From contig SDUX01000002.1 of the NCBI GenBank assembly GCA_008729055.1, positions 5,421,874 through 5,485,873 on the forward strand: a DNA stretch of 64,000 bases, given 5' to 3'. The notes below the pieces were generated by a model. It was not told the origin of the DNA. It searched no databases and saw only the letters and a list, made by a program, of their open reading frames with translations. The position numbers and the translations under genes are program-made. This document shows positions 42,522-53,157 of this stretch, one piece after another; the stretch's first letter is position 1, and the number at the start of each line of letters is the position of its first letter. The DNA is from Pyropia haitanensis (lineage: Eukaryota > Rhodophyta > Bangiophyceae > Bangiales > Bangiaceae).

Positions 42522-43554
42522 GGTGCACGGCGTAGTAGTTGTTTCGTCAGTTGTTCATGCCAGCCATCCTGGCAAGCAGTGACATGTTTACTTTTTCGTT
42601 ACCTGAACGCCCCCTAATGCCTGTGCTATCGAGATGATTGTGAGTCTTTCTCTGCGCCGTGCAACTGCGTGGGCAACCTCCGTGAGAGGTCGCCAACTCT
42701 CTTCACTCTGCACCTCCTACTTGGTCGGTGCGAGCCAGAAGGAGCCCAAACTTGTCATCTGGTCTTGTCAAGAAATGATGTGCTGAACCTCGCTGCGTGT
42801 GTGTCAGGATTCGCACGCTCGTGCCGCACAACTCCAGGAGCCCAACGGTCCGAGGGTGGGGGCCCCAAAAACACTAGCAATTGTTCAGGGCTCGACTCAA
42901 GGCGCACTCTCGGGTACCGCGACAGGCACGCACTACAGGCATGCGGCCCAGCCATTCCCTCCATGACACTTCAGAGCTCGAGACTGGTCGACACAGACCT
43001 GGCCGTCTGGACCGTGTGACTCGGCGACTTGCGCCGACCGCAACGCCGTCTTGGCAGCAGACCTAACGCCAACCACAGCCACCACATGCGTCCCGCGATG
43101 ACACCCTTCCCTGTTCAACCACGCCCACCTGTGCCATTGTACAGCCCGGCTCCTGCAGGTGATCACTGTGGTGCAATAGTAGTGTACGTGGTTTACTGTG
43201 CGCAGCGCCTTCCCCTGCCCGCGTGCCGACTCTCGGGCGGACGTAGACACATGCGTCGGCTGCTCCCAAGCATGGGGGCCGACAGGCTCGAATTTTTGTG
43301 GCCGACCCACCTCATTGTGCCTGCTTGTCTCCAGTGTGCGTGGGCCGCACCGCACCGCACCGCAGGCCGCTGGTGGCTGCCAATCTCCCATGTCGAGCAG
43401 CAGCCACCACAACTGCGCGGATGGGGCAGGAGGCTGTCCACGGCGTTCACGGAGCTGCGCTGGTCCGCCCAAATGCATGCGTTACTCCACCTGAGTGCCC
43501 TCTGTGGTGGCGGCACCACGCCGCTGCAGGTGCCCTAACCACCCACGGTCTACC
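42522..43554. other. intergenic, upstream of the zinc-finger gene
   Basis: Moderate GC content, no protein-like frame. Presumed promoter and leader of the gene starting at 43555. Nothing else seen. Confidence 0.4.
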
Positions 43555-46235
43555 ATGCCGCCCCCTACGTCGAGCGATGGCCACGGCGCAGCTCGCTCGC
43601 GAGAGCTAGCACGTCGGCAGCAGCATTGGAGCACGGTTCTATCCGGGGACAGTAGGCCGCCGACTCCCACACCAAGGGCGCCGCAACCTTCTCCGTCGCC
43701 AGGGTCCGCGGCAATGGCTGTGACACCTGCGCAGCTTTCGCTGCCGCAACATGCGCAACCAAGACAACCTCTGCCAGCGTCAACTCTTCCTCTGCTACTG
43801 CCAGGCAACGCACCCAGCGCCTTGCCGCTAACCGAGACGACGGCACAGCCGCAGGAATCCAAGTTGGCCGGCTTCAATGCCCTACTGGCCGTGGCGCAGG
43901 AGCAGCACATGCATTTTGAGGCAGAGACGCGGACTTTGTCGACCCCTGCTGAGGTGGAGGGACGTCCCATGCTCCCGACGTCCCCGCGTCTACGTTCTCA
44001 GTTTGGTTCTTCCAAGATACCGGCCTACGCACCAGAAGAGGCAGCTGACACTAGTACCCTTGCCAGCAGGCAGCTGCAGTACGGAGCATCTCTGTGGCCA
44101 GCTCCCTCCATTGTCGCTGCCGCTGGGTCGCCACCTGTTCGTGAAAGTTTGGCGTTGCAGACGAGCGCGCCGCCAGGTCTTTCCGTGTTACGTTCGAGCC
44201 TACCAGGTAGCAGCACCGGGCTCGCGTCGCATCTGCAAACCGTGACGTCGGCACCCCCGAGTAGGTTCGCCTATGATGCGCCAGCAGCAAGCCGGGGGCC
44301 AGTAGGTCGTCCTGGGAAGCTTTCATTGCCGCGGTTGGTCGGCCTGCCTGTGTCCCCCCCTAACTCTGTTGGCTCGCTACTGCGAAGCCGCAGCGTTCAA
44401 GAGGACTCGTGGACGCCGTCTGGGCACCATGGTCCCCCACGACCTCCTTCAATCCCAGAAGCTGCGGCATCTGCTCCGTCGTCGAAGCGGCTGTCTGAAG
44501 AGAAGGTTCCCTTTGGGACAGCTACCACAGCCTTGGGAGCTGCAGCTGTTGACCCCCGTCTTCCCCAACTCCCGCTGCTGTACTCATCACCCGCCGTGGA
44601 GAGTGCGCCGTCTGCTGCGCTGTCGCTGCTTGCAGAAGCCTCCGAGAAACTACCTCTACACCCGGGCAGAAAGCGGAGTCGAGAGCCTCCCATCAGGCCA
44701 CAAGACCTCCCTGAGAAACCGGCTGCTGGCGAGCCGCGTCGGAAGGTTGCCCAGAGGATGCTGCAGGAGATTAGGGCATCATCCGTTCGACTGAATCCCC
44801 CTGTCACCGGACCTCCGGCGCCTCTTGCTGCTCTCCAATCACAAAAGACCTTGATGTCAGGACCTCTTCAGTTCTCTGACCCAATGGCGCCACTGGCACG
44901 TCTTGCTCCAAGTGACGTTGCCGCAGGCAACCCAAACGAGGCTTGGCAAGGTGCAACTGCGGCGACTCAACCTGCCCCTCCAGCTGATTCTGCGCTCCCA
45001 TCGATGGGACCGCTGATGCCCAGAAGAGGATCAGTTGATGCAGCTCGTAATGCTGCTATCCCGTTGCTAGCACAGGAGACTGTCGCCCGACTCCCGCCTC
45101 TTTCCTCTTCCTTGAATTCACCTCTGATGCAGTCAAAGCCTGTGATCGTAAGCGGTAGCGATCGAGGAGCTTCTCGAGCAAGCCGGCCTGCGATTGAGTC
45201 TCATCTTCCGGTCGTTTCAGCGCAAGTCTATCCGGCTTCTTCCTGCGCACTGCCTGCGGATCCCGTAGCTGGTCCGGAAGCTACTCCCCTTGCTGCCCGA
45301 CAGCTATCTTCCGGCCCCACCCAATCGACCACACCAGCCGCGCCTGGGAGCCCTGAAGCGCGGGACACCCGCGAGCCCAAAGCATCTGGCGACGAAGCTC
45401 AAGTCTTGTGGCTGTGCGATCGTTGCGACCGGCCTTACAAGTGGAAGCAGACGTTGCAAGCGCACCGCAGGTACGTGAGAAGAGTTTTGGATGGATGTGT
45501 GGGGCAACTGAGGAGAGTCAGATGACGGCAACAGCACCTCACACTAACTGCGAACCCGCACGTTTTTTTGAACGTTTGGATGTGCCTGCTGTTGCGCACA
45601 TCCCAGGCTATGCGGAATGAAAACCTTTGCTTGCGACGAGTGTTCCGAACGGGTCGACACCAAGCCGATGCTCGAGGCACACAAGCGTAACGCCCACGAG
45701 AAGCGAGCCAAGCGGCATTTCTGCCACTGCGGACTGTCCTACGAAAATAAGAGTAACTTGCGGCGCCACGAACGGGAGACCCATGAACGTCACGCGCCGG
45801 CAGTATGTAACCAGTGCGGCAAGTCCTATCCGCGCAAGACGAGGTACGGATGTGAGGGACAGAAGCGAAGAAGGGAAGCGCTGCCTCTTCCGATTCATAA
45901 CAGCCGCGGATGCGCGGGCGTTTTGAGGGGTCGAGCGCAGGGGGGGAGAGCCTTGGAGCGTCGGGTAGGCGATGCTCCAGCAACAGCACATGCCCTACCT
46001 TCATGCGGTCTCCAATGAGGCGCTCTACTGACCAGCATCAATGCATCACGCCCGCACTTTTCACCGTATTGGTCCCTCTGTCTGCGCGGCTGCTTCCCGT
46101 CAACTTTCTGCTTGTCGCAGCCTCCACCGCCACATCATGGAGAAGCACATGGGAGAGAAGCGACGGGACGACCGGAGCAAGCAAGAGAAGAAAGAGAAAA
46201 AGGAGAGGGAGCGGGACAAGGACAAAGACGCATGA
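43555..46235 (+). CDS. C2H2-type zinc-finger protein, four fingers, three exons
   Basis: Exons 43555-45470, 45607-45843 and 46121-46235 give 755 aa. Introns are 136 nt (GTACGT...CCCAG) and 277 nt (GTACGG...CGCAG), both phase 2. Each join completes a finger: ...LQAHR|RLC and ...PRKT|SLHRHIMEKH. Four tandem fingers start at residue 621. Finger 1 is C2HC (CDRC...HRRLC), finger 2 C2H2 (CDEC...HKRNAH), finger 3 has a CxC pair (CHCG...HERETH), and finger 4 is C2H2 (CNQC...HIMEKH). The first 600 residues are Ser/Pro/Ala-rich and disordered, like an activation or repression region. The C-terminus is highly charged (KQEKKEKKERERDKDKD), a probable nuclear signal. A sequence-specific DNA-binding role is inferred from the finger array. 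The start has the context TACC-ATG. Confidence 0.87.
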
Positions 46236-47194
46236 GCTGTGTGCTGTGTCGCGAGAGACGCTACTACTGTCCGCTTGGTGGAAGTGAGAAGGTAGACGAC
46301 CACATGTGCACAATCCGATGAGCTCCACAATACAAGCAAGTACGGGCACGCATCACACGCCAATGCAGACGCCGGGGCAGTCGCACTGATGGGCTCATGC
46401 CGGCACTACCGCACGAGCACTGAGCTACCACCTAGGCCAATCTACACAAGCCCCACAGAAACACAAACGCTCTGACGTCTACATCAAATGGCACGAGATA
46501 TCACGCTTGGTACATCCAACCACGTCTATGGAATGCGACGGAAGCGAAAAGGGAAGAACACAAGTCACAAAAGGAGGGAGGCGTGCAAAAGCAGGGTGTG
46601 GCAAAAAGGCACCATGCCGGGACCAAGTAACCCGTTGAGGCGCTGCACCATGCGCCGACGGAAGATACAATCAGTGTCGCCAACCGCACCAGATGCACAT
46701 CCACAGCTCATGGTATCGCAAAGGCCATAGCCACAACGCACCATGTGAGCACGGTGATTTGACCAACGAGCAAACCGATGGAACGGAACTTGTACCGGTG
46801 TGACGGACACGGAACTAAACATCCATAAGCGGAGATGATGAACACCCCCAGCATCACGCATTCTGCGACCAGTGAGCTGGTCGCAGAACGCCACGGCACA
46901 CGGTCGTCGAGTAGCGCGGCGCGCGGTGTTGCACCCACTGGAAGACCAAGAACGAGTAGGGCTGCGTTGGGCACATCCGACAACGGTACTAAGGAGACAC
47001 CAACCGCGGAATGTCTCCAGTGCACAGTGAAGCGACGTCTCAGCCGACAGCACTGGCATACGGGCACGGCACACGGGCGGGGGCGTGCAAGCTGGTGCTA
47101 CCACACTTATGCATCAGAGACTGCCCCATGCCAAACCCCCACAAAGCCATAACCCCGATGCCCCATGCAGGACAGAGCCCCCACCAAAGTCGTC
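46236..47194. other. intergenic region between convergent genes
   Basis: Holds 3' UTRs of the zinc-finger gene (+) and the next gene (-). One minus-strand frame (47067-46708) encodes two hydrophobic segments (LGVFIISAYGCLV, GLLVGQITVLTWCVVAMAFA) without a recognised family; it could be a membrane-protein remnant, or chance. An A-box-like sequence near 46410-46425 lacks a B-box. Confidence 0.35.
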
Positions 47195-47812
47195 CTACTC
47201 GCCAGCCGCAGGGTCGGCCCTAGGCGACAGAGAAGTGCTCGGCGCACCGCCATCCAATGAGGCTGATGGCGGTTGGACCTCCTCAATGAGGGGCCCCCCT
47301 GTCTCACCGCCGCTCACATCATTGGCCGATGCCACTAGCTCTCCATGCTCCGTGGCGTCGTACATCAGGTCCATCTCCACCCACCCCGCCTCGTTTGGTC
47401 GCATCCCGTCGGGACCGGCGGCGGCGCTCGAGTTGGCGCCATCCGCCGAGTCCTTCAAAAGGACAGGGTCGGCGCCCGCAGGGGTCGTGGCGGGTGGATG
47501 GGCGTCCGCCTGGTCAGTGAACCTGGGCGCACAGTCGCCCACAACAACGACCGGCACCGGCTGGGGGCCGACCAGGTCGTCCAGTCGCGGCGGCTGGGGG
47601 CCAGCAGTCCGCGGCCGGCCGCCCCGGTCAGGTGGCGGCGGGGGCGGTAGGGCCTCGTTGGCCGCACGAAGAGCGGGAAGGAAGGCGTCGAGTCGGGCCT
47701 TGAGCGACGCCGTCTCGGCGGAAAAGTCGGGGGGGGGGGGGGGAGGAAACAGACGCGCCACGCCGGCCGCCCGCGCCGGCGCCGCCAGGCGGCGGCCGTC
47801 GCGGTCGTCCAT
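47195..47812 (-). CDS. NOPCHAP1-like small acidic protein (DUF4598-type)
   Basis: 205 aa from the ATG at 47812 (MDDRDGRRLAAP). Two short blocks resemble the conserved core of NOPCHAP1 (human C12orf45). The first is LKARLDAFLPALRAANEAL, compared with the family's long helix ending in FLPxxxxANExL. The second is WVEMDLMYDATEH, compared with the family's VIxMDxxL segment. Between them lies a Pro/Gly-rich linker containing a C-run (G-run 47730-47741 on the plus strand), and the C-terminus is acidic and Ser/Gly-rich. NOPCHAP1 links the NOP58 box C/D snoRNP protein to the R2TP/AAA+ assembly machinery in the nucleus. The match is short, so the assignment is tentative. The frame begins with a GTG three codons earlier; the ATG is preferred. 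Confidence 0.5.
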   Translation of the reverse strand: MDDRDGRRLAAPARAAGVARLFPPPPPPDFSAETASLKARLDAFLPALRAANEALPPPPPPDRGGRPRTAGPQPPRLDDLVGPQPVPVVVVGDCAPRFTDQADAHPPATTPAGADPVLLKDSADGANSSAAAGPDGMRPNEAGWVEMDLMYDATEHGELVASANDVSGGETGGPLIEEVQPPSASLDGGAPSTSLSPRADPAAGE

Positions 47813-49262
47813 GGAGCGCACTGCGGTGGAGTCGTGAGCAAAGGACGTCCACGAGGAAGACGAGAGGAACAGGCGCGACCGTGGTTGCTACCCGCGCGCC
47901 GGGGGGGAAAAGGCCGCGGCACCACGAGGAGCCGCCGAGTGCATCAGACACGTGACGGAGCGGGGTGGCGTGGCCGACGGACACGTGCGCGCTGCAGGAA
48001 TTGAGAAAACAAATTGCTGATCTGGGCGTGGGGAAGGGTCAGCCGGGACCCCGCGCCGTGTAGCCCAGCCCCCACACCCGCCCGCGCTCATCCAGGTCCG
48101 CGTACACTGTCTCCTGCGGTCGGGTTGGGCGTCGGAGCAACGGGTGCGGCGACCGGCTGGGGAACGGGAGCCCACAGCCAGAGCACACGGTTGGGGCGCG
48201 TGCTTGGACGGACGCCACCAGCTGCCCGGGACCAACAGCTACCGCCACTCTGAGTGGGGGAGGCGGCAGCAGCGGGGCCGCCCAAGAAAGCCCCAACGGA
48301 GGGGGCTGCCTTCGCGTACTCCCTTCACATGGTTGTATCGCAGGGGCAGTTGGTGCACTCGGACAGGACGACGATGCCAATGCAGTCTGGAGCCGAACGG
48401 GAGGGGGGTAGACAAGGAAGGGGTGGGAAGACGGGCTGCATGGAACCGCCCCCATGGGTGTGACTTGCCCGCGGTGGGGCGACTGAGAAGGCCCCGCCGC
48501 GGCGCGCGAATGACCGCACCAGCGGTGGCGGTGGCGGCCGAGACGGTGGCGGCGTCTGAGATGGAGACCGTTGCGGTGGCGGTAGTGGTGGAGGCGGCGA
48601 CGGCAGTAGCGAGGGGTGGCGGCGGCACCGACGCCAACGACGACAGCGACGCAGGCGCCGGCGCAGGCCCCACGCGGAGGAGGAACGCCCAGTCGGGCCA
48701 CCTCCCGCGGCGCCACGCCGATGCGCATGGGCCCGGCGGCAGCAGTAGTGGCGAGGGCGCGAGTGCACCCGAGCGCTGAGAAAAACCCTCCCGCCAAGGC
48801 GCGGGTCTCGGTGTGCGGCGTACGGCGCGAGCCAGACGGTCTTAGCGCCGCCCAGCACTGGGAAATGTTCGTTCATTTTTGTGCAAAGCACCAATGAAAA
48901 TGTGATAGCTCATGGTTGGGAACTTTGAAAAGGCGTTTTCAGTTCAGGACGAGAGAGAATTTGCGGACAGTATTTGACACACGAGTAGTTCAACGAGGAA
49001 GCATTGTTCCACGCCCACTCAGTACCCTTCAACTTGGGCGTTGTGCCGAGGCTGCGTAGCGGTCGAGGACCCCACACGCTCGTGGCGGGCCACGTCGCGC
49101 ACCCCCACGATCGTGTACATCGCCATCATCCCTGTCCGTCAAGCTGCGCCAACGCGCTGGTCAGTGCCCGGTTCATTGCATCGCATCTCTCTTGTCTTCT
49201 CTCTTCCCTCTCCCCTCCCCTTATCCTCCTCTCCCTCCTTCCGGCTGTGCGGGGCGACCACC
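47813..49262. other. intergenic / unrecognised region upstream of COX6B
   Basis: Minus-strand frames around 48770-48045 are long (for example ending LDERGRVWGLGYTARGPG) and could hold exons of an unrecognised gene, but no family or consistent exon set emerged. The last 80 bp before COX6B (49184-49250) are strongly pyrimidine-rich, typical of a leader. Confidence 0.35.
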
Positions 49263-49820
49263 ATGGCGGAAGGCGCGGAGGTGGCGGTGACTGTCCGGAC
49301 GTCCCCCGTGGACCGGCGGTTCCCGACCACCAACCAGACGAAGCACTGCTGGGCCCGCTACCTCGAGTTCCATGCGTGTGCAGCTGCGAAGGATGCCGAC
49401 GATCCAGAGTGCGCCAAGTTCAAGCGGTGGTACCGATCGCTGTGCCCGGAGGAGTGGGTGCGTTCCGTGTATTGTATTTTCCTTTGCTCTCTTTTTGCTC
49501 TTGGTGCTTGTGGGATTGCGCACGTGCGGTGGACGGCATGTTTGCGAACCTTCTCCCGGTTGTTTCATGCGCGTTTCGCGGCGTCTGGGGCTGCTGTTGT
49601 CATGCACGTGCGTTGGCTGCTGTGCTTTTCTCTCGGCACGTGATGCAGAGCGCGAGATGCTTACATGCCCTCCGATTTATGGTGTTTTCTGTTCGTGTTT
49701 CTCTCGCCCCTCTCTGATGTTCTCTTGTGCTGCCTCGGTCGGGGTGCGGGTGTGCCGCCTTCTCAGGTGGAGAAGTGGGATACGCTGCGCGAGGAAGGGC
49801 GCTTCCCCGGCCCAGAGTAA
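49263..49820 (+). CDS. COX6B: cytochrome c oxidase subunit 6B (VIb)
   Basis: Exons 49263-49457 and 49767-49820 give 82 aa; the intron is 309 nt (GTGCGT...TCTCAG, phase 0). The join is CPEEW|VEKWDTLREEGRFPGPE, exactly the family's C-terminus. Family start: VDRRFPTTNQTKHCWARYLE. The four cysteines form the twin CX9C/CX10C pattern (CWARYLEFHAC, CAKFKRWYRSLC), imported by the Mia40 pathway into the intermembrane space, where the protein caps the dimer interface of complex IV. Length matches the 80-90 aa animal and fungal forms. The start codon context ACC-ATGG is strong. Without the intron the frame reads into a Cys/Phe/Leu-rich tail with no homology. Confidence 0.94.
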
Positions 49821-51531
49821 ATTGCCTGGCCTGTGGCGGATGTGGGTGGATGGAGGCCTTGAGCTGCGGCACCGTCGGCCGCCAGGTGGGGGTGGGTGGA
49901 GGTGCCAGCGTGTTTCCCTCTTTTTTTTTTGTTCGGCCTGCTCTCTAGCCCCCGCCCTTGGCAGGCTCCCTTCTCTGCGTCACCAGGCGGCCAACGGTGA
50001 GGCGGCCACTGGTGGGCCTCTCGCAAGCGGCCTTGCGCTACCCGCCATCTCCAGAGGGGCTCGCTCTTAATCCCACGAGTGCTGCCCTTACTGCCCGTGG
50101 GGCTCGTGAGCCGATGGGCGTCTGATGTGCACCCCCCAACGCCCAGACGAGGATGGTTACGCCAAATGGCACGGAGCGCCCCACGTCCCCAGCTTCTGGT
50201 TGTATTTGCAGGGAGCTGGCATCTGCCCGGTGCTGCGGCAGCTCATGGGCGGGTAGTGCCCTGCGTCGGCAGTTGACGAAGTGTGTACGGGCTCCACCAT
50301 GTTGTTCAGCGTGCACTCCCGGCTTTGTTCATCAACACAGAGGCGATGCCTGTTGCCAGTCCCTCGTGCCACAGGCCGAGCCGGAGAAAAATCCACACGA
50401 CCGAGCTCCCGCACCATCAGCTCTGCCTGGTTCACCAGCCGCTCAGGATGGTAACGCATCGCCTTCAATAAGTCCGCCGCAACCCCCGAGCAAACACGGT
50501 GATGAGACGCTCCTGCCACCGTCACAGCGTACGCAAGCGCTTGGGGATGGGCACAGCCACTGTGGATGAGGAGCGTCTTGACACCAACATGGACCGAGTT
50601 GCAAGGCACATGGAGGCACGCAATCCTCCGTGGCACCACGTCATGCCAGACTCCTGGCTCGGCCCAGTTCCAGCCGTCCACCAGAACCGCGTTCACGTCT
50701 GATCGTCTGATGCATCCCCGTGACGGAACTACAGGGTAAGGAGCAGGTGAACGAGCTGTAGCCGCGTTTGCCTAGTAAACACAGTTGCGCGGCAAAAGCT
50801 CTGGACCGCATCAATGAGATGAGATTTTCATGACAAGGGACAGCTTCCGCCGTCCCACGTTGAAGCCAGCTCCCCCCCCCCGACCGCCAGACCGCGCAAC
50901 AGCCCGCCCCACTCCGCCTGCCTGCCCGCGTCGCGCAGGCGAAGTGGGGCGTGGCGCGCCCACCGCCGCCGGCCGTCACCGCCGCCACCGCCGCCTCCAC
51001 CGCCGGCCGCCACGCAAGCCTACCGACCGCCGGCACAGCTCCCACACACCGACCCACCGCCGGCACGGCTGACACTCACCGCCGGCACAGCTCGCACCCA
51101 CCGACCCGTCGCCGACACGGCAGACACCCGCCGCCGGCACAGCTCGCACCCACCGCCGGCACAACTGGAAAAAAAAAACGCGGCGGGGGGGGTCGAGCCG
51201 CGGCCGTCAGGGGCGCGCGGCCAGCCCGACGAACGGCGGCCGCGGCAGCGGCGGCGGCCCCAGCGGCGCTACAGCCGGGCGCGCCGGCGGAGGCGGCGAC
51301 ACGGCCTTGGCACAAAATCACCAATATAATATTGTCCCGCCAGAGTTTGGTGACTTCTGTAGACTCTGCACCAGCGTCCTCGGTGCCGCCCACCAGCGAG
51401 TTCGTCGCGCCCATGTACGCTCGCTCCCCCCAGCGCTCCCCTCATCCACCCCCCCTGCGCTCCTCTGTTCCCCCTCCTCCGCCCCCCCCCCCGCCCCCCT
51501 CCGCTGCCATCCCCCCCCATGCGTGTAGCCG
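49821..51531. other. 1.7-kb region without a recognised gene
   Basis: A minus-strand frame (50696-50157, 179 aa) has ordinary amino-acid composition (for example MRYHPERLVNQAELMVREL) and lower GC than genes nearby. It matches nothing I recognise and may be a gene remnant. The stretch 51000-51160 repeats ACCGCCGGCACAGCTC / CACCCACCGAC-like units, a degenerate tandem repeat. 51420-51520 is C-run rich. Confidence 0.35.
51020..51165. repeat. degenerate tandem repeat of CCGCCGGCACAGCTC units
   Basis: At least six copies of CGCCGGCAC(A/G)(A/G)CT, separated by CACCCACCG(AC) or GACACNCAC linkers of variable length. Confidence 0.6.
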
Positions 51532-51834
51532 ATGCCCGCCACCGCCGCCACCGCGGCGGCGGCTGACGCCGCGCCCGCCGCCGCGGCCGGCGTGCGCGTC
51601 GGCCGCGCCGGCGGCACCCGCGACCCGCCGCCGGATGGCGCGTTTTACCGCCACGCGGCGTGGTCCCCAGACGGCTCGTGCGTCCTCGCCGCCACCGACG
51701 GACGGCGGGTGCGGCTGTGGGAGGTGTACGACGCGGGTGGGGGGGGAGGGGGGGCGGGGGGGGCGCCTCGCCGCCGCCGCCCGCGCACCCCGTCGCTGCC
51801 GCACCCGCCGAGGCGCCACCGCCGCCGCCACCAC

Positions 51835-51891
<57 letters not shown>

Positions 51892-52588
51892 GACGACGGT
51901 CGCCCCCCTGGTCGCAGGCGGTACCCCCCCCCCCCCCCACCTGGCGCTCTCCGCCGCGCTCGACTTTTTCGAGGCGGAGCGCCCCCGCGACCTGGCGTGG
52001 TACCCCCCCATGGCGTCGGCGGACCCCCCCTCGTGTGCCTTTGCGGTCGCGGCGGGCGGCTCGCCCGTGCGGCTCCACGACGCCACGTCGGGCGGCCTGC
52101 GCGCCACGTACGCGCCGCGCCACCGTGGCGAGTTCCTCGACCCGCCCTACGCGGTCGCGTGGACGGCCGCCGGGGGGGCGCTCCTCGCGGGCGGCGCCCG
52201 CGGCGTCACCGCGTTTGACCCGACCCGCCCGGCGGCGCCGCCGCTCGCCACCGTCGCCGTCCGTGCGCTGCCGCCGCTGGGGGTGGTGTCGTGTCTCGCC
52301 GCGTCCCCGTCGGGACGGGGGGGGGGCGGGGGGGGGGCGGCGTCGTCGTCGTCGGCTCCTTTAACGGCGCGCTGATGATGCTGGCTCCCACCCGGGGGGG
52401 GGGGGGGGGGGGGGGTGCCGCGGCGCTGGGTGCCCACGGCGGCGGCACCGTGCTGGCACCTCGGGGGGGGACAGGCCCGACCGCGGGGGGGGTGACGTGC
52501 GTGCGCGTCGCGGCCGACGGGGTAACGGTCGTGGCGGGCGGCCGCCGGTCGGCGGCGGTGGGCGTGTGGGACATCCGCGCGCTCCGCC

Positions 52589-52619
<31 letters not shown>

Positions 52620-52979
52620 GGGCGCGGGCGCCGCCTCCACCACCACCGGCGCGGCGCCGCTGTTTGAGCTCCCCGTCGACGCGGGCGGCGTGCAGCGGCT
52701 GCACCTGGACGTGAGCGCGTGCGGGCGGTGGGTGGTGGCGGGCGACGCTGGCGGCGGCGCGACGCTCTTTTCGCTCTCCACGGGCGCGGCGGTGGCGCGG
52801 TGGGCGGCGGCGCCGGCGGGGGTGCCCGTCAACGCGGCGTCGTTTTGTCCAGCGGTGGGGGGGGGGGGGGGGCTGCTCGTCGCAACGACCGCGGGGGGGC
52901 GCGCGTGGGTTCCGCCCTGGAAGAGGAGGGCGTCCGGGGGGGGGGGCACCCGAGACAGCGACAACGGCAGCGACAGCGT

Positions 52980-53016
<37 letters not shown>

Positions 53017-53157
53017 GACCCCAGCCGCGGCAGCGGTCGCAGCGGCGGCGGCGGTGGGCGCGGCGGCGGCGGCGGCCGCGACGGCGGGGGCGCTGTCGGT
53101 GGCGGGGGCGGCGGCGGCGTCGCGCTGTGGCAGGTGGCCGGCCTGCAGCACGTGTGA
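51532..53157 (+). CDS. WRAP53: WRAP53/TCAB1-like WD40 protein, frame interrupted at two G-rich tracts
   Basis: ATG at 51532. WD-repeat homology runs through two frames. Frame A (51532 to about 51740) has FYRHAAWSPDGSCVLAATDG, RRVRLWEVYD. Frame B (about 51765-52316) has ERPRDLAWYPPM, FAVAAGGSPVRLHDATSGGL, RATYAPRHRGEF and GVVSCLAASPSG. It then returns to frame A for VVVVGSFNGALMML, GGVTCVRVAADGVTVVAGGR, VGVWDIRALRRG, LHLDVSACGRWVVAGDAGGG and VNAASFCPAV. The changes coincide with G-rich tracts at 51737-51764 and 52317-52338. The order of blocks, with the AWYPPM and SCxAxSP repeats, matches TCAB1, which binds CAB-box RNAs (scaRNAs, telomerase RNA) in Cajal bodies. A (CCG)n tract and a GACAGC repeat encoding SD dipeptides (about 52975-53013) lie within. 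Roughly 540 aa. G-tract length errors would restore one frame. Confidence 0.72.
51838..51890. repeat. (CCG)n tract inside the WRAP53-like gene
   Basis: About 18 CCG units. In the WRAP53 homology frame B this encodes poly-Ala. Confidence 0.9.

Noticed and set aside
46395..46440. tRNA-like A-box (GTGGTAGCTCAGTGCTCG on the minus strand)
   Set aside because: No B-box or pairing acceptor stem within 150 bp in either direct or permuted order. At best a remnant or chance match.
48045..48797. 250-codon minus-strand frame upstream of COX6B
   Set aside because: Starts with TTG, shifts between Cys/Arg-rich and Pro-rich noise, and no family or consistent splice set was found.
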